This document shows positions 24,316 through 25,901 of a stretch of DNA of 25,901 nt, in pieces (position 1 is the first letter of the stretch; each line of letters starts with the position of its first letter). Under the pieces are notes generated by a model. It had not been told where the DNA came from and ran no database searches. It saw only the letters and a list, made by a program, of their open reading frames with translations. This DNA is from JAOAJF01 sp046295675 (GTDB lineage Archaea; Micrarchaeota; Micrarchaeia; Anstonellales; Anstonellaceae): positions 1 through 25,901 of the forward strand of contig JBKBMW010000005.1 in assembly GCA_046295675.1 (NCBI GenBank), in the 5' to 3' direction. The position numbers were made by a program, and so were the translations under genes.

Positions 24316-24684
24316 ATCCAAAACCTAATTTATTTTTTTGTTGTTTTAATTTTTATTTTATTTATAGTTATTTTAAATTACAATAATCTAAATACTCAAC
24401 CATTAATTAAAGAAATTAATGAAATAAAAAATGAAAGTTTTCTAAATAAAGAGGTAGAATTAAAACAGCTAAAAGAATGCAATGATGGGGAAAAAAAATT
24501 TTGTAAAATTGAAAATGGTTGTACTGGAGAACAGGTATGCGTTGGAGGAGTATGGACTCAGTGCTACCAACAAAAAATATGCCAGCCAAACAAAAAAGTT
24601 TTGTGTAATTTAAACGGATGCTCTTTTGGATACAAAACATGTAACGAATGTGGTGATGGATGGAGTGAATGCTTAGCTGGATGA
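24316..24684 (+). CDS. Cys-rich, membrane-anchored small protein, apparent ATC start
   Basis: The frame is open from the sppA stop to TGA at 24682 and holds no ATG, GTG or TTG before its membrane helix. An ATC at 24316 sits where a start belongs, after GAGGTGG with a 4-nt gap, the same layout as other genes here (GGGTGAAAAAATG). About 122 residues: a membrane helix (NLIYFFVVLIFILFIVIL), a charged stretch, then 12 Cys in about 67 residues with repeats of the form C..NGC.G.Q.C..G.W..C, ending CNECGDGWSEC. The outside half likely forms disulfides or binds metal. Alternatives: an ATG at 24303 joined by a +1 shift at the seven-T run at 24333-24339, or a pseudogene with a lost start. Confidence 0.6.
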   Translation: MQNLIYFFVVLIFILFIVILNYNNLNTQPLIKEINEIKNESFLNKEVELKQLKECNDGEKKFCKIENGCTGEQVCVGGVWTQCYQQKICQPNKKVLCNLNGCSFGYKTCNECGDGWSECLAG

Positions 24685-24697
24685 AAGGTAGAAAAAA

Positions 24698-25354
24698 ATG
24701 ATTTTTGATTATTTAAAAAAATTAAAAAGAGGACCACAGATAACTTTGCCAAAAGATGCATCAATTGTTATTGGCTTTTGTCCGATTAATAAAGAGAGCA
24801 TTGTTATAGATGCAGGAAGCGGTTCGGGGTATTTTGCTATTTTAGCTTCTTTAGTTGCAAAAAAAGTAGTGAGTTATGAAAAAAATGAAGAATTTTTTAA
24901 ATTGGCTAAAAAAAATGTGGAAAAATTAAACATAGAAAATATAGAAATAAAAATAAGAGATGTAATTAAGGATGGGTTTGAAGAAAAAGAAGTTGATGTG
25001 GTTTTTTTAGATCTGCCAAATTCCTACTTAGCAGTTAAAAATGCTATTAGTTCTTTGAAAGAGAATGGGGTTTTGGTTGGTTATTTTCCACACAATGAAC
25101 AACTTAAAGATTTTGTATTAGAGGCAAAAAAATACGGTTGGGAGAAATATTATTGTACAGAGATAATAGAGAGAAAAATTTTAGTTAGAGAAGCTGGAAC
25201 AAGACCAGAAAACATTGGCTTACTACATAGTGGTTATTTAGCTTTTTTAGAGAAAGGCAAGGAGGAACCAACTAAGATTGAGAAAAAAAGACAAAAAAAA
25301 CTCATCAAAAAATTAGCTTTTAAAAAAACTAATATTGCAGAGGGTGGGATTTGA
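24698..25354 (+). CDS. trmI: tRNA (adenine-N1)-methyltransferase, TrmI type, short N-terminus
   Basis: 218 residues. SAM-dependent enzyme that methylates A58 (and A57 in some archaea) of the tRNA T-loop. Seen: KRGPQITLPKD at 10-20, the SAM loop VIDAGSGSGYFAIL at 36-49, YEKNEEFFKLAKKN, the catalytic block FLDLPNSY at 103-110, REAGTRPENIGLLHSGYLAFLEKG, and a Lys-rich end. Oddity: usual TrmI proteins have about 60 more residues, a small beta domain before the RGPQI segment; here it is absent, and the sequence directly upstream belongs to the Cys-rich gene. The last six codons overlap the 3' end of the convergent tRNA-Leu. AAAGGTAG precedes the ATG. Confidence 0.88.
   Translation: MIFDYLKKLKRGPQITLPKDASIVIGFCPINKESIVIDAGSGSGYFAILASLVAKKVVSYEKNEEFFKLAKKNVEKLNIENIEIKIRDVIKDGFEEKEVDVVFLDLPNSYLAVKNAISSLKENGVLVGYFPHNEQLKDFVLEAKKYGWEKYYCTEIIERKILVREAGTRPENIGLLHSGYLAFLEKGKEEPTKIEKKRQKKLIKKLAFKKTNIAEGGI
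25322..25328 (-). terminator. Oligo-T terminator of the tRNA-Leu gene
   Basis: Seven T on the minus strand, starting 8 nt after the discriminator base of tRNA-Leu. It lies inside the trmI coding region (a Lys-rich end), so the coding sequence also carries the tRNA terminator. Confidence 0.45.
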
Positions 25355-25453
25355 ACCCACGAAGGCGCTAAGCCATCAGATATCTTAAAACACTTTTGTT
25401 TGAAGATAAATTTCTTAAGTCTGACGCATTTGACCTGGCTTTGCTACCTCTGC
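25336..25453 (-). tRNA. tRNA-Leu(UAA) with an intron at 37/38
   Basis: Read on the minus strand: acceptor GCAGAGG/CCTCTGC with A73, D-arm GCA...TGC with a GG in the loop, anticodon stem TCAGA/TCTGA, loop CTTAAG(intron)A with anticodon TAA at 25415-25417, a long class II variable arm with a GGC/GCC stem, and T-arm GTGGG-TTCAAAT-CCCAC. Mature length is 86 nt. CCA is not encoded. A TATA-like run (CTTTTTAATT) lies at 25474-25483, about 26 nt before the 5' end. Confidence 0.96.
25382..25413 (-). other. tRNA-Leu intron, 32 nt, canonical position 37/38
   Basis: A strict archaeal bulge-helix-bulge can be drawn. Exon bases 32-35 (CTTA) pair with TAAG near the intron 3' end. The 5' bulge is A36-G37-A with the cut after G37, and the 3' bulge is A-T-A38 with the cut before A38. 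Both cuts fall after the second base of a 3-nt bulge, as the archaeal splicing endonuclease requires. The distal hairpin (AAAC/GTTT) is weak. Confidence 0.85.
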
Positions 25454-25493
25454 AAAAAAATAATAGAAAAACAAATTAAAAAGCATTTTGTTT

Positions 25494-25901
25494 TTATTGA
25501 TACATGGATGATTCTTCTTCCATTTGGCTTTGCTCGTGTTCTGTTGCCTTTTGCAAAATCTTTTGCATTTGCTCTTCCATCTTCTTGGCATCGGCTTGCA
25601 ATTCGCTTAAATCAATATCAAATTTTAAATAATTTTTTAGTTTTAGAAGAAGATTGTAACAAGCCATTAAATCAATTGCACTATCTGAAGAATTCGATAA
25701 AAGCGATATTACCTCTAAATTTTCCATTGCACCTTTGGAAAGTAGAATACTGCTAACCCCAGTAGTTACACCTTCTTTAATAACATGCACATTTTGTTTC
25801 TCTAAATCTTGGATTAATTTTTGAGTAGAAACCACTGCATAAATCTTTTCATAATCTGTTTCCTCTTTTTTTAGGATAGAACCCAAGGAGATAATCTTTT
25901 T
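25494..25901 (-). CDS. PAC2-family protein, C-terminal part; 5' end outside the window
   Basis: 135 residues visible; the frame is open to the window edge, and the TTG at 25886 is unlikely as a start because the fold begins further upstream. Seen: a strand KKIISLGSI, IYAVVSTQKLIQDLEKQNV, then GVTTGVSSILLSKGAMENLEVISLLSNSSDSAIDLMACYNLLLKL and a helical, Glu/Gln-rich end. The order (glycine-containing loop, strand with I.LL, a D/A-rich helix, then ID..EL...A) is the C-terminal half of PAC2-family proteins. It differs from the PAC2 protein at 20439-21203, so the genome has at least two. A proteasome-assembly role is inferred from eukaryotic relatives only. Confidence 0.65.
   Translation of the reverse strand, partial: KKIISLGSILKKEETDYEKIYAVVSTQKLIQDLEKQNVHVIKEGVTTGVSSILLSKGAMENLEVISLLSNSSDSAIDLMACYNLLLKLKNYLKFDIDLSELQADAKKMEEQMQKILQKATEHEQSQMEEESSMYQ

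Noticed and set aside
25400..25756. A plus-strand frame across the tRNA and the PAC2-like gene
   Set aside because: It runs through the tRNA-Leu antisense and the opposite strand of a better-supported gene.
1..25901. CRISPR array, insertion sequence, integrase or provirus
   Set aside because: No regularly spaced repeats, transposase or integrase motifs, or terminal inverted repeats were seen; the repeats found are short tandem pairs.

Overview
The window is archaeal chromosomal DNA that is strongly A+T-rich by eye. The evidence is an archaeal translation operon (L44e, S27e, aIF2-alpha, Nop10, PAC2 protein), a Gins51-like replication factor, CDP-archaeol synthase, an archaeal short SppA, a TrmI-type tRNA methyltransferase, a tRNA-Leu(UAA) with a bulge-helix-bulge intron, TATA-box promoters, leaderless starts and GGTGA-type Shine-Dalgarno sites. 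Divergent or shortened versions of several core proteins (Nop10 and S27e zinc sites, TrmI N-terminus) would suit a DPANN-like or other fast-evolving lineage, but the sequence alone does not settle the phylum. I see no CRISPR array, insertion sequence or integrase.

Region 1 (1-5130, minus strand) is a one-carbon operon: purB, glyA, folD, folC and a 5-formyl-THF cyclo-ligase that runs off the left edge. Gaps are 3 to about 20 nt. It is read from a promoter that carries two near-identical 21-nt tandem units.

Region 2 (5156-11638) is a cell-surface module. Three secreted or membrane-anchored proteins (8751 down to 5156) lie downstream of a fourth (10500 to 8833). They form two paralogous pairs: two proteins with a cell-wall-binding-repeat-2-like periodic alpha/beta region, and two sharing a GGNIT/WQ.FYG motif. 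A GT4 glycosyltransferase diverges from the fourth. The two divergent start codons sit at exactly equal distance from one palindromic TATA core.

Region 3 (11673-18149, minus strand) is the most unusual part: a five-gene operon around a VirB4/HerA-type ATPase. It encodes a two-helix membrane protein that looks like a detached VirB4 N-terminal domain, the ATPase, a zinc-knuckle membrane protein with a Lys-rich tail, a coiled-coil/winged-helix protein, and an 856-residue membrane protein with a large outside domain. I read it as a candidate uncharacterised membrane machine, possibly for DNA or protein transport.

Region 4 (18279-21203, plus strand) is information processing: Gins51-like, then L44e-S27e-aIF2alpha-Nop10-PAC2.

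Region 5 (21237-25901) holds leucyl aminopeptidase and CarS (minus strand). Divergent from these are sppA, a Cys-rich membrane protein without a standard start codon, and an N-terminally short trmI. The 3' end of trmI overlaps a convergent intron-containing tRNA-Leu. A second PAC2-family protein runs off the right edge.
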